Assembly (NCBI RefSeq): GCF_001646865.1
Contig: NZ_LRRB01000042.1
Location: 1-64,000 of the forward strand
Length of the DNA stretch: 64,000 nucleotides
DNA from: Aldersonia kunmingensis
GTDB lineage: Bacteria > Actinomycetota > Actinomycetes > Mycobacteriales > Mycobacteriaceae
Reading direction: 5' to 3'
The number at the start of each line of letters is the position of its first letter. The first letter of the stretch is position 1. Positions 1 to 8,632 of this stretch are shown piece by piece. The notes beneath the pieces were generated by a model, which was given only the letters and a program-made list of their open reading frames with translations, was not told the origin of the DNA and searched no databases. A program made the translations under genes and the position numbers.

Positions 1-641
1 GACGCGTGCAATCTCGGGACTTCTTGTATGTCGAACGGACAACGAGACTTCCGCACCCAGAGATGCGCAGTGGCCTCCCGTGCGCACCGATCGCTCGAGC
101 CGTCGTGGATGCGGCGAGGCGAACGACGACGCTCGATACGACGCGGGACGTGATCGCACGCGCGGTCCAGCGCGGGGCGACATCAGTCCCAGACCTCGCC
201 GTCGAGCTCGAGGATGGGAGTAATCGGGGCTCGGCGTTACCGCGAATCGCGATCTCCGAGGTCGGTGCGGACGTTCACTCGGTGGCGGAGATCGAAGCAC
301 GCGAATTGTGGTCCCGCAGTGGGCTACCCGAGATGGTCTTCAATGTCGACGTGTACGACGCCCGGGGACGGTTCATTGCACGTCCAGATGGGTGGATTGA
401 TTCGGTCGCATTCGCGTGGGAGATCGACTCGTTCGCATGGCATCTATCGCCCACCCATTATCGCGCGACGCTCGAACGGCGAGCGGTAATGCAATCGCAC
501 GGCATCATCGTGTTCTCTACTGCACCAACAATGATCCTGAAAACGCCAGAGCGGACGCTGCGCAACCTTCGGGCTCATTATGAGCTCGCTGCACAGCGCC
601 CGCGTCCGCGTGTTTCGATCCGACCTCGGGCGGCGTCGTGA
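1..641 (+). CDS. DUF559/AbiEi-like hypothetical protein, 5' end outside the window
   Basis: The reading frame is open to the left edge, and a GTG at position 6 is the first possible start inside the window, so the true N-terminus is probably missing. The visible 211 residues resemble the C-terminal part of actinobacterial proteins annotated as DUF559 or type IV toxin-antitoxin AbiEi-like. A region around residues 90-165 carries an acidic EIDS motif followed by HLS and an arginine-rich helix, typical of the Vsr-like PD-(D/E)XK nuclease fold of that family. The ending is rich in Arg and Pro. No toxin partner is visible on this side. Function is unknown; the fold assignment is inference from motif pattern only. 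Confidence 0.6.
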   Translation, partial: RVQSRDFLYVERTTRLPHPEMRSGLPCAPIARAVVDAARRTTTLDTTRDVIARAVQRGATSVPDLAVELEDGSNRGSALPRIAISEVGADVHSVAEIEARELWSRSGLPEMVFNVDVYDARGRFIARPDGWIDSVAFAWEIDSFAWHLSPTHYRATLERRAVMQSHGIIVFSTAPTMILKTPERTLRNLRAHYELAAQRPRPRVSIRPRAAS

Positions 642-724
642 ACGGAAGATTTGTTGAGTTAGACGGAGTGAACGCTTCCGTTCACTCCGCCCAGAGGGAG
701 TGCAGCGGGAGTGCGATCGAGGAC

Positions 725-1570
725 TTACTTGCCCTCGAAGTTCGGCTTCCGCTTCTCCTTGAACGCCTTCGGGCCTTCCTTGGCATCGGCGGACTTGAAG
801 ACCGCGATACCGATCTCGGCGTCGAGCTTGAACGCCTCGTTCTCTTGCATGCCCTCGGTCTCCCGGATGGTGCGCAGGATGGCCTGCACGGCGAGCGGGC
901 CGTTGTTCGCGATGATCTCGGCGAGCTCGAGTGCCTTGGTGAGCGCCTGGCCGTCCGGAACGACGTGGCCGATGAGGCCCATCTCCAGCGCCTCGGGGGC
1001 GGTGATGTGACGGCCGGTCAACAGAATGTCGGCGGCGATGGTGTACGGAACCTGGCGCACGAGGCGGACCGCGGAACCACCGAGCGGGTAGAGGCTCCAC
1101 TTGGCCTCGGAGACGCCGAACTTGGCGCTTTCACCGGCGACGCGGATGTCGGTGCCCTGGAGGATTTCGGTGCCGCCGGCGATGGCCGGGCCCTCGACCG
1201 CCGCGATGAGCGGCTTGGTCAGGCGACGGCCCTTGAGCAGTGCGTCGATGCGGGACATGTCCATCAGCCCGCTGCCGCCGGTGCCCTTACCGAACGAGTC
1301 GCCGGGGTGGCTCTGCGTCATCGCCTTGAGATCGGCACCAGCACAGAACGCTCCGCCGGCACCGGTCAGGATTGCGACGCGGATCTCGGGATCGTTGTCC
1401 ACCTGGTCCCAGGCGTCGCGCATGATCGCGGTCATCTCGGCAGAGAGCGCGTTGCGGGCCTCGGGACGGTTCATCGTCACGATCAGCACGTTGCCGCGCT
1501 TCTCGACCAGGCAGTGCGGCTGCGCTGCCTCGGTGGAGTTGGTTGCGGTGGTGTCGGATGGGGAGGACAC
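725..1570 (-). CDS. echA19: Enoyl-CoA hydratase EchA19, sterol side-chain beta-oxidation
   Basis: Crotonase-family hydratase that closely follows the M. tuberculosis EchA19 sequence as I know it, for example [20 protein letters not shown] and [10 protein letters not shown]-type segments. EchA19 hydrates the unsaturated CoA thioester of the shortened cholesterol side chain. The oxyanion-hole segment [13 protein letters not shown] and the C-terminal [10 protein letters not shown] are present. The frame can be extended upstream to a GTG at 1630, but that start would lie inside the KstR operator and the divergent fadD19 promoter. The GTG at 1570, giving 281 residues, is therefore preferred. It diverges from fadD19 and is probably repressed by KstR. 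Confidence 0.9.
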   Translation of the reverse strand: MSSPSDTTATNSTEAAQPHCLVEKRGNVLIVTMNRPEARNALSAEMTAIMRDAWDQVDNDPEIRVAILTGAGGAFCAGADLKAMTQSHPGDSFGKGTGGSGLMDMSRIDALLKGRRLTKPLIAAVEGPAIAGGTEILQGTDIRVAGESAKFGVSEAKWSLYPLGGSAVRLVRQVPYTIAADILLTGRHITAPEALEMGLIGHVVPDGQALTKALELAEIIANNGPLAVQAILRTIRETEGMQENEAFKLDAEIGIAVFKSADAKEGPKAFKEKRKPNFEGK

Positions 1571-1622
1571 TGGCTGCTCCGATACAGGTGTGAGGTAGGT
1601 CTCCGGGCGTCTTGCACGAAAC

Positions 1623-1636
1623 GGTAACACGTTCTA
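1623..1636. promoter_or_regulatory. KstR operator between echA19 and fadD19
   Basis: The site has the AAC-AC-GTT core followed by CTA, matching the KstR consensus TnnAACnnGTTnnA except for the first base (G). It lies 10 bp before the fadD19 GTG and overlaps a likely -10 (TATTTT, 1635-1640). Six bases separate that -10 from the GTG, which suggests a leaderless fadD19 transcript. Both divergent genes belong to the known KstR regulon in mycobacteria and rhodococci. Confidence 0.8.
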
Positions 1637-1646
1637 TTTTTAGGCC

Positions 1647-3293
1647 GTGGCTTACAACATCGCAGACCTTGTCGAACACGCTATCGATCTCATGCCGGAG
1701 CGTGTCGTACTCGCTGACGACCACCATGAGGTGACCTACGCGCAGCTGGAGGACCGGGCCAACCGTTTGGCCCACTACCTGCAGGAACAAGGTGTTGTAG
1801 CCGGCGACAAGGTGGGCATCTACTCGCGCAATACGTGCGAGGCCATCGAGGCGATGATCGCCATCTTCAAGCTGCGCGCGGTGATGGTGAACGTGAACTA
1901 CCGCTACGTCGAGAACGAGTTGCATTACATTTTCGACAATTCGGACATGGTGGCCCTCGTGCACGAGCGCCGCTACTCGTCGAAGGTGGCCGCGGTCATC
2001 GGGCGCACTCCGGCGCTGAAGACCACCGTCGTGGTCGAGGACGGCACCGACGAGGCATTCGATGGCATCGAGTACGAGGCTGCCCTCGCGCAGTCCTCGC
2101 CCGAGCGTGATTTCGAAGAGCGCAGCGGCGACGACATCTACATGCTCTACACCGGTGGCACCACCGGCATGCCCAAGGGCGTCATGTGGCGGCACGAGGA
2201 CGTCTGGCGCGTGCTCGGCGGCGGCATCAACTTCCTCACCGGCGAGTACGTCAACGACGAGTGGGAGCTCGCGCGACAGGGCGCTGAGAACCCGCCGATG
2301 ACGCGCTTCCCGATCCCGCCGATGATTCACGGCGGCTCGCAGTGGGCCACGTTCCAGAGCCTCTTTGCCGGCAGCAAGTGCGTGATGATCCCAGACTTCG
2401 ACGCGCACGGCGTGTGGCAGGCGATCGACAACCACAAGATCAACCTGATCTTCATCACCGGTGACGCGATGGCGCGCCCGATGCTCGACGCGCTGAAGGA
2501 AGGCAACCCGAACACGGGCGAACCCTACGACCTGTCGACGCTCTGGATGATGGCCTCGAGTGCGGCGCTGTTCTCGCCGGCCCTCAAGGACGAGTACGTC
2601 GATCTGCTCCCGAACCGCATGATCACCGACTCGATCGGTTCATCCGAGACCGGCTTCGGTGGACTCAGCACCGTGACGAAGGGCCAGCACGACGGCGGGC
2701 CGCGCGTCAAGATGGATGCCTCCACCACGGTCCTCAACGACGACGGCTACCCGGTCACGCCGGGCTCCGGTGAGATCGGCTTCATCGCGCGCAAGGGTCA
2801 CATCCCCCTCGGTTACTACAAGGACGAGGAGAAGACCAAGGCGACGTTCAAGGAGTTCCACGGCGTTCGCTACTCCATCCCCGGCGACTTCGCGCGGGTC
2901 GAGGAGGACCTCACCGTCACCATGCTGGGCCGCGGCTCGGTGAGCATCAACAGTGGCGGCGAGAAGATCTACCCCGAAGAGGTCGAGGGCGCGCTGAAGG
3001 CGCACCCGGACGTGTTCGACGCGATCGTCGTCGGCGTGGCGGACGAGCGTTGGGGCCAGCGGGTCGCCGCGGTCATCCACCCGCGTGAGGGCAAGCGCCC
3101 GACGTTCGCCGAGCTGCGTCCGGTCCTCGAGAAGGAGATCGCCTCCTACAAGTTCCCGCGTTCGTTCTGGTTCGTCGACGAGATCAAGCGCTCGCCGGCC
3201 GGCAAGCCCGACTACAAGTGGGCCAAGGAGCAGGCGGAGTCCCGTCCCGCGGACGAGGTCGCCGAGGCGCCGAAGCAGGCGGAGTCGGTCTGA
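1647..3293 (+). CDS. fadD19: Steroid side-chain acyl-CoA synthetase FadD19
   Basis: An ATP-dependent acyl-CoA ligase of the ANL superfamily, 548 residues. The P-loop YTGGTTGMPKGVMW lies near residue 170, the GRGSVSINSGGEKIYPEEVE hinge/A8 region near residue 430, and the catalytic C-terminal lysine in SPAGKPDYKWA near residue 517. The family member FadD19 activates the C26 (eight-carbon) cholesterol side chain and is needed for C24-branched sterols in Rhodococcus. The start is GTG, probably leaderless behind the KstR box. Its stop codon overlaps the ATG of the next gene (TGATG), so the two are translationally coupled. Confidence 0.93.
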   Translation: MAYNIADLVEHAIDLMPERVVLADDHHEVTYAQLEDRANRLAHYLQEQGVVAGDKVGIYSRNTCEAIEAMIAIFKLRAVMVNVNYRYVENELHYIFDNSDMVALVHERRYSSKVAAVIGRTPALKTTVVVEDGTDEAFDGIEYEAALAQSSPERDFEERSGDDIYMLYTGGTTGMPKGVMWRHEDVWRVLGGGINFLTGEYVNDEWELARQGAENPPMTRFPIPPMIHGGSQWATFQSLFAGSKCVMIPDFDAHGVWQAIDNHKINLIFITGDAMARPMLDALKEGNPNTGEPYDLSTLWMMASSAALFSPALKDEYVDLLPNRMITDSIGSSETGFGGLSTVTKGQHDGGPRVKMDASTTVLNDDGYPVTPGSGEIGFIARKGHIPLGYYKDEEKTKATFKEFHGVRYSIPGDFARVEEDLTVTMLGRGSVSINSGGEKIYPEEVEGALKAHPDVFDAIVVGVADERWGQRVAAVIHPREGKRPTFAELRPVLEKEIASYKFPRSFWFVDEIKRSPAGKPDYKWAKEQAESRPADEVAEAPKQAESV

Positions 3294-4408
3294 TGCGTTC
3301 ACCCCTGTGCGACCGGTTCGGCATCGAATACCCGATCTTCGCGTTCACGCCCTCGCAGGACGTGGCGGCCGCCGTCACCCGTGCCGGCGGCATGGGTGTG
3401 CTCGGCTGCGTGCGGTTCAACGACGCCGATGAGCTCGACGAAGTCCTGACCTGGATGGACGAGAACACCGACGGCAAGCCGTACGGCGTCGACATCGTCA
3501 TGCCGGCGAAGGTGCCCACCGAGGGCAAAGCCGTCGACCTCGACCAGCTGATTCCGGCCGAGCACCGAGCGTTCGTCGAGCGCACGCTCGCCGAGCTGAA
3601 CGTGCCGCCGCTGGACACCAGCGCGGAGCATGCAACGGGCGTTCTCGGCTGGCTGCACTCGGTGGCCCGCTCGCACGTGGACGTCGCGCTCAAGCACCCG
3701 ATCAAGCTGATCGCCAACGCGCTCGGCTCGCCGCCGCCGGATGTCATTGCGCAGGCTCATGAGCACGGCGTGCCCGTCGCGGCGCTCGCGGGCGCGGTCG
3801 AGCATGCCAAGCGGCACCGGGAGAACGGTGTCGATCTCGTGATCGCGCAGGGCTACGAGGCCGGTGGGCACACCGGTGAGATCGCCTCGATGGTGCTGTG
3901 GCCCGAGATCGTCGACGCGGTCGGTGGCGAAAACGTCCTTGCCGCAGGCGGAGTCGGCAGCGGTCGGCAGATCGCCGCGGCCCTTGCACTCGGTGCGTCG
4001 GGCGTCTGGATGGGCTCTTACTGGCTCACCGCCGCCGAGTACCGGCTCGGCAGTGCCGCGAATGGAATCTCGACCACCCAGCGCGCGCTGCTGAAGGCCA
4101 CCTCGGCCGACACGGTGCGCACTCGGATCTATTCCGGCAAGCCCGCCCGTCTGCTCAAGACCAAGTGGACCCAGGCCTGGGCCGCGCCGGATGCGCCCGA
4201 GGCGCTGCCGATGCCGCTGCAGAATCTCCTCGTCAGCGAGGCGCACCAGCGCATCTCGGCCTCCACCGACCCCGATGTGGTCGCCATGCCGGCAGGTCAG
4301 ATCATCGGTCGGATGAACGAGATCAAGCCGGTCGCCGACATCTTCGCCGAGCTCCTGCGCGAGTTCGACGAGGCTGCCGACCGCATCCAGGGTGCGCGCG
4401 AGAAGTAG
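3293..4408 (+). CDS. Nitronate monooxygenase / 2-nitropropane dioxygenase family FMN protein
   Basis: A 371-residue TIM-barrel FMN protein of the NMO (2-nitropropane dioxygenase) family. It shows the N-terminal segment of the family (FGIEYPIFAF), the flavin-binding GYEAGGHTGE at about residues 188-197, and AAGGVGSGRQIAAALALGA at about 216-234. In steroid-degrading actinobacteria members of this family often travel with fadD19, but the steroid-related substrate is not established from sequence. The ATG at 3293 overlaps the fadD19 stop, so the gene should be co-expressed from the KstR-controlled promoter. A strong hairpin follows the stop. Confidence 0.85.
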   Translation: MRSPLCDRFGIEYPIFAFTPSQDVAAAVTRAGGMGVLGCVRFNDADELDEVLTWMDENTDGKPYGVDIVMPAKVPTEGKAVDLDQLIPAEHRAFVERTLAELNVPPLDTSAEHATGVLGWLHSVARSHVDVALKHPIKLIANALGSPPPDVIAQAHEHGVPVAALAGAVEHAKRHRENGVDLVIAQGYEAGGHTGEIASMVLWPEIVDAVGGENVLAAGGVGSGRQIAAALALGASGVWMGSYWLTAAEYRLGSAANGISTTQRALLKATSADTVRTRIYSGKPARLLKTKWTQAWAAPDAPEALPMPLQNLLVSEAHQRISASTDPDVVAMPAGQIIGRMNEIKPVADIFAELLREFDEAADRIQGAREK

Positions 4409-4428
4409 TTCCACAAGCAACACACGCG

Positions 4429-4460
4429 AATGCGCGGCTGTATCAGCAGCCGCGCATTTT
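4429..4460 (+). terminator. Intrinsic terminator after fadD19 operon
   Basis: A perfect 12-bp inverted repeat, AATGCGCGGCTG with CAGCCGCGCATT, has a 6-nt loop and is followed by a short T run. It stands 20 bp past the stop of the nitronate-monooxygenase gene. The MFS gene begins just downstream, so read-through into it would be limited. Confidence 0.75.
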
Positions 4461-4488
4461 GCGTTTGCTGTCGGTGGCAGACGCGAAG

Positions 4489-5745
4489 ATGGTCGGCGTG
4501 CGAATTGGCCGAGCAGACCTGGGACGGCCGTTCGCGTGGTTGTGGGCGTCCTACGCGGCCAGCGCGTATGGAACCGGGCTCGGATTCGGCGCATTCGCTA
4601 TCGTCGCCATTCAGGTACTACATGCCAGCCCGGTGGAAGTCGCGGCACTGTCGTCATTCGGGTTGGCGATCGGCGCGCTGCTGGCAGTGCCGCTCGGGCC
4701 GTGGATGGAGGTTCGCGAGAAGCGGCCGGTGATGATCGCGGCGGATGTCTGCCGATTCGCGGCGCTCGTTACGATACCCATCGCCTATTGGCTGGGTGTA
4801 CTGACGTTCCCGCAACTGCTGGCGGTCTCCATCGTCGCGGCGGCCGCGAAGATCGTGTTCACCGCGGCGAGCGGAAGTTATCTCAAGTCGATCCTCCCCG
4901 AGGACCGAATTGTGTTGGCGACGAGTCGATTCGAAGCCGCAACATGGTCGGCCACGATCGTCGGGCCACCGCTCGGCGGTCTCGCGATCGGCCTCTTGGG
5001 TCCGGTCGTCACGATCCTTCTCGACGCGGTCAGCTACTTGCTATCCGCGCTCGGCATCGTCGCGATCCGGCAGCGTGAGATGCCGCCGGTCCGGCGGATG
5101 ACGCAGTCGAATCGGTGGAGCAGCATCGCCGAGGGCTGGCGCTACATCCTCGCGCACCGCACGCTGCGCCGACTGTTCGTCAACACCATGGCCGTCAATG
5201 GCCTGATCATGGCCACCGAACCGTTGCTGGCGGTCCTGATGCTCGGACACCTCGGCTTCTCGGCCTGGCAGTACGGCCTCGTGTTCGCCGTGCCATGCAT
5301 TGGCGGTCTGATTGGTTCGCGACTGGCGCCGCGAATTTCCCTCCGATTGGGCCAGCAATCGGCGATCCGGGTGTTCGGCACGCTGCGGGCGTGTTGGCTG
5401 CTCGGGTTGGTGTTCGTCCAACCGGGTCCCGCAGGCCTTGCGATCGTGATGATCACCGAACTCGGATTGATCATCTGCGCAAGCATTTTCAACCCGGTCT
5501 TCGCGGCCTACCGGTTGAACACGGTCGACGCCGGACGCCGCACGCGGGTGCTCGCCGCGTGGTCGATCACCACGAGCCTCAGCACCGCCGCGCTCACCCT
5601 GCTGTGGGGGCTGCTCGCGCATTTCACGGGACCGCGCATCGCCATTGCGGTCGCCGGGATCCTCTTGCTGTGCACGCCGATCGTGCTGACGCGGACCATC
5701 GCACAGTCTGCGCCGCGCGAAAGTGTCAACGCGAACGCGCGCTAA
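4489..5745 (+). CDS. MFS transporter
   Basis: A 418-residue integral membrane protein with about 12 hydrophobic segments and a basic loop after segment 2 (EVREKRPV) typical of major facilitator permeases. It resembles the MFS exporters annotated as enterobactin-exporter-like/MFS_3 in actinobacteria, with the central loop around residues 195-215. The start is ATG 4489; GTG 4498 is an alternative. It lies downstream of a terminator, so it probably has its own weak promoter. It converges on fadD17 across a tandem hairpin element. The substrate cannot be told from sequence. Confidence 0.8.
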   Translation: MVGVRIGRADLGRPFAWLWASYAASAYGTGLGFGAFAIVAIQVLHASPVEVAALSSFGLAIGALLAVPLGPWMEVREKRPVMIAADVCRFAALVTIPIAYWLGVLTFPQLLAVSIVAAAAKIVFTAASGSYLKSILPEDRIVLATSRFEAATWSATIVGPPLGGLAIGLLGPVVTILLDAVSYLLSALGIVAIRQREMPPVRRMTQSNRWSSIAEGWRYILAHRTLRRLFVNTMAVNGLIMATEPLLAVLMLGHLGFSAWQYGLVFAVPCIGGLIGSRLAPRISLRLGQQSAIRVFGTLRACWLLGLVFVQPGPAGLAIVMITELGLIICASIFNPVFAAYRLNTVDAGRRTRVLAAWSITTSLSTAALTLLWGLLAHFTGPRIAIAVAGILLLCTPIVLTRTIAQSAPRESVNANAR

Positions 5746-5886
5746 ACGGGTGCGAATTGTGTTCGTGGGTGCGAAGTTTCGCCCCCGTTTGGAAGATTCG
5801 CACCCGTTTGGGCACTGCTCACCGGTGCAAAACTTGTTCGTGGGTGCGACGTTTCGCCCCCGTTTGGAAGATTTGCACCCGTTGGG
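5744..5886. repeat. Tandem pair of hairpin-forming repeats between convergent genes
   Basis: Two similar 66-bp units (5744-5809 and 5821-5886) lie 77 bp apart and fill the gap between the MFS gene and fadD17. Each begins and ends with an inverted repeat: copy 1 pairs AAACGGGTGCGAAT with ATTCGCACCCGTTT exactly, over 14 bp. Copy 2 has GGTGCAAA pairing with TTTGCACC, so a base change in one arm is matched in the other. Both share the central GTGGGTGCGANGTTTCGCC. A bidirectional terminator or RNA-level element is likely. Confidence 0.8.
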
Positions 5887-5891
5887 ACTGC

Positions 5892-7490
5892 TTAGGCGCG
5901 CTCGAACCCATCGCCGGACCGGATCCACATCGGGTCGTTGCACTGCGTGCCCTCTGCGGCAAGCACCCGGGTGAGCACCTTGAATGTCGCGGTCTGGGGG
6001 AGATCGGCGCACACGCGCACGAACCGCGGCCACTGCTTTGGCCCGAGGTCCGGCTGGGCGCCGAGGAATTTCGCGAACTGAGCGGCGTCGAAGTCGCCGT
6101 CCGGCACCACTGCGGCCATCACCTGGTCGCCGCCGGCCGGGTCCGGTGTGGCGTAAACAGCGACACGTCGGAAGGCCGGATAGCGCAGCAGGATTCGCTC
6201 GATAGGCGCGGCTGCGAGGTTCTCGCCGTCAACACGCAACCACCCCGAGGTGCGGCCGGCGAAGTAGACGAAGCCATCCACGTCGAGGTAGCCGAGGTCG
6301 CCGCTGTAGTACTTGCCGTCGCGCATACGGTCGGCATCCGCGTCCGGATCGTTGTAGTAGCCGGCAAACGCGCCAGGCCCGTTGGTGTTGACCAGTTCTC
6401 CGATTGCCACATCGCCGTTGATCAGTCGGCCATCGGCATCGAACTCTGCCGGGGCGCAGACATTTCCGTCCCGGTCGAGAATCGCGACACCGGCCGGAAG
6501 CCGGCCGAGCGCACCTGCGGGTGCGGCGGGATCGGGGGAGATGGCGACGCCGCCCTCGGTGGAGCCGAACGCGTCGGAGACGCGCACGTCGAACCGGCGG
6601 GAGAATTGGTCGACGATTCCGGAGGATCCCTCGTTGCCGTACATGAAGCGCAGCGAGTTGTTCGCGTCGTCTGGCTGCTCAGGGGTGGCGAGCACATAGC
6701 TGAGTGGCTTGCCGACGTAGTTGGCGTACGTCGCGCCGAACCTGCGGACGTCACGGAGGAAACGCGACGCAGAGAACTTGGGCCGCAGCGCGATTCCCGC
6801 GCCCGCGGCAAGGCCGACCGACCAGCCGGCCATGATCGAATTCGAATGGAACATCGGCATCGCCAGGTACACCACATCGGACGTACCAAGGCCGAAACGC
6901 TCGGAGAGCATCGTCCCGGGGAACGCGATCTTGCGATGCGTGCAGCGCACCGCCTTGGGATCGCCGCTGGTGCCCGAGGTGAAGACCAGCATCAGCAGAT
7001 CCTCGGGATCGGCCGCTGGGTTGGGAATCGGGCTGCTGCGATGAGGTTCGAGAAGTGCCGCCCACTCATCGGAATCGATGTCCAGCACCGCGATATCGCC
7101 GAGGTCGAGACCGTCGAGCAGCTCGCGATTGCGGGTGTTCGTGACCACGATGCGGCAGTCGGCGTGCCGAATGTCGCGGGCCAGCGCCTCGCCGCGCCGG
7201 GTCGAATTAAGCCCGACCAGAACGCTTCCCGACAGTGCCGCGGCACCGAGCAGGAAGGAGAACTCCGGCACGTTGTCGAGCAGGACGCCGAAATGTCGGG
7301 GCCCGTCACCGTCGAGAAGCGCGTCGAGCAACGCGGCTCGGTCGGCGCTGAGCTGAACGTGCTCCGCCCACGACCAAGCGACCTCGCCCGTCTCGTCCGG
7401 AGTGGCGTCGACGGTGGCGAGGCCGCGATCGTGCACGTCACCGAGCCGCAGAAGCAGCTCGGTGACGGTGGCAGGAGCGGGAGCAGTCAC
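5892..7490 (-). CDS. fadD17: Acyl-CoA synthetase FadD17
   Basis: An AMP-forming acyl-CoA ligase, 532 residues from GTG 7490. The P-loop is FTSGTSGDPKAV, followed by DAFGSTEGG, the hinge segment YYSGDLGYLD and a late lysine in LPQTATFKVLTRVL. In M. tuberculosis FadD17 activates C24 (five-carbon) steroid side chains and sits downstream of fadE26-fadE27, exactly as here. The frame is open to 7529, but that would overlap fadE27. The GTG at 7490 lies one base past the fadE27 stop, so the genes are tightly coupled. Expression should depend on the KstR-controlled fadE26 promoter. Confidence 0.9.
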   Translation of the reverse strand: MTAPAPATVTELLLRLGDVHDRGLATVDATPDETGEVAWSWAEHVQLSADRAALLDALLDGDGPRHFGVLLDNVPEFSFLLGAAALSGSVLVGLNSTRRGEALARDIRHADCRIVVTNTRNRELLDGLDLGDIAVLDIDSDEWAALLEPHRSSPIPNPAADPEDLLMLVFTSGTSGDPKAVRCTHRKIAFPGTMLSERFGLGTSDVVYLAMPMFHSNSIMAGWSVGLAAGAGIALRPKFSASRFLRDVRRFGATYANYVGKPLSYVLATPEQPDDANNSLRFMYGNEGSSGIVDQFSRRFDVRVSDAFGSTEGGVAISPDPAAPAGALGRLPAGVAILDRDGNVCAPAEFDADGRLINGDVAIGELVNTNGPGAFAGYYNDPDADADRMRDGKYYSGDLGYLDVDGFVYFAGRTSGWLRVDGENLAAAPIERILLRYPAFRRVAVYATPDPAGGDQVMAAVVPDGDFDAAQFAKFLGAQPDLGPKQWPRFVRVCADLPQTATFKVLTRVLAAEGTQCNDPMWIRSGDGFERA

Positions 7491-7491
7491 C

Positions 7492-8604
7492 TCAGGCTGG
7501 GGTGGCCGCGAGGATGGCCCCGAGCCCACGCAGCTGATCGGTCGCCGAGCCGAGCGCGAACTCGTTGTGCTTGGCGGCCAGGAAGTAGCGGTGCACCGGG
7601 TGTTCCCGATCCAGGCCGACGCCGCCGTGCACGTGAATCACGGTGTGCGAGACACGATGTCCGGCATCGGCGGCCCAGAATTTCGCCGTCCGAACCTCGG
7701 CCTCGGCGGGCAGTCCTTCGGAGATCGCCCACGCCGCCTGGGTGAGCGCGAGGCGCACGCCCTTCACGTCGATGTAGGCGTCGGCGAGTCGCTGCGCCAC
7801 GGCCTGGAAGCTGCCGATCGGGCGCTCGAACTGAACCCGCTCGCGGGCGTAGTCGGCGACCAGCTTCAGTGCCTCTTCGAGGGTGCCGAGCTGGCTTGCC
7901 GTGAGACCCACCGCGGCGCGGGTCAACACGAAGTCGAGCACCTCAGAGCCCTGCTCCACGGTGCCGACCAGCTCACCGGACGCCCGATTGAGCTCAACGA
8001 TGAACTCGGGGCTGTAGTCGACGACGTCCTGCGCGGACACGACGACACCCTCGGCGGAGGGATCGACGACGAACACCGCGACACCGGCATTGGTTGCGGC
8101 GGACACGAGGATCCGCGCGGCCCGGTCGGCGACCGGGACGGTGATCTTCGTGCCGGTCAGCGCCCAGGCGCCGTCGATGTTCTCTGCGCGGGTGACCGGC
8201 GCGGAGAGGTCGTAATTCATTTCCTCGGCCAGGGCCGCGGTGAGAACGTCCTCGCCGGTGCCGGCCCGCTGAGCGAGCTCGCGCTGCGCGTCGTTGCCGA
8301 ACTCGGCCAGCGTCGCCGCGCTGATCACGATGGACGGCAGGTACGGAACGGCGGCCAGCTTGCGGCCGAGTTCGCGCAGCACCGTGGTCTGCTCGAGCAC
8401 GCCGAGGCCGCTGCCGCCGACGTTTTCGGGCAGGGCAGAGGCGAGCACGCCCGCCTCTGCGAGCGCGCGCCACAGCGCGTCATCGAAGCGGCCGCCGTCG
8501 ACGCGGTCGAGTTCGCGCTGCCGCTCCGGCGTGGCGAGCTTGTCCACGATCTGCCGGGTCAGTTCTTCGAGGTCCTGCTGCGCCTCGGTTGGAGTGAAGT
8601 CCAT
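7492..8604 (-). CDS. fadE27: Acyl-CoA dehydrogenase FadE27 (ChsE5-type subunit)
   Basis: An acyl-CoA dehydrogenase-fold protein of 370 residues. The N-terminal helical domain starts DFTPTEAQQDLEELTRQI and the C-terminal flavin/substrate domain contains AKFWAADAGHRVSHTVIHVHGGVG. In M. tuberculosis FadE27 pairs with FadE26 as an alpha2beta2 enzyme (ChsE4-ChsE5) that dehydrogenates steroid side-chain CoA esters. The pairing here is inferred from adjacency and sequence. It lies 28 bp downstream of fadE26 and is directly followed by fadD17. Confidence 0.9.
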   Translation of the reverse strand: MDFTPTEAQQDLEELTRQIVDKLATPERQRELDRVDGGRFDDALWRALAEAGVLASALPENVGGSGLGVLEQTTVLRELGRKLAAVPYLPSIVISAATLAEFGNDAQRELAQRAGTGEDVLTAALAEEMNYDLSAPVTRAENIDGAWALTGTKITVPVADRAARILVSAATNAGVAVFVVDPSAEGVVVSAQDVVDYSPEFIVELNRASGELVGTVEQGSEVLDFVLTRAAVGLTASQLGTLEEALKLVADYARERVQFERPIGSFQAVAQRLADAYIDVKGVRLALTQAAWAISEGLPAEAEVRTAKFWAADAGHRVSHTVIHVHGGVGLDREHPVHRYFLAAKHNEFALGSATDQLRGLGAILAATPA

Positions 8605-8632
8605 GATTCCTCGCGTTCCAAAGATTCCGGGA

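Noticed and set aside
1571-1630. Longer EchA19 N-terminus starting at 1630
   Set aside because: It would place the start codon inside the KstR operator and the fadD19 promoter, and EchA19 relatives are shorter.
5115-7745. An 876-residue open frame on the + strand
   Set aside because: It runs through the MFS gene in another frame, the hairpin repeats and antisense to fadD17. No domain is visible.
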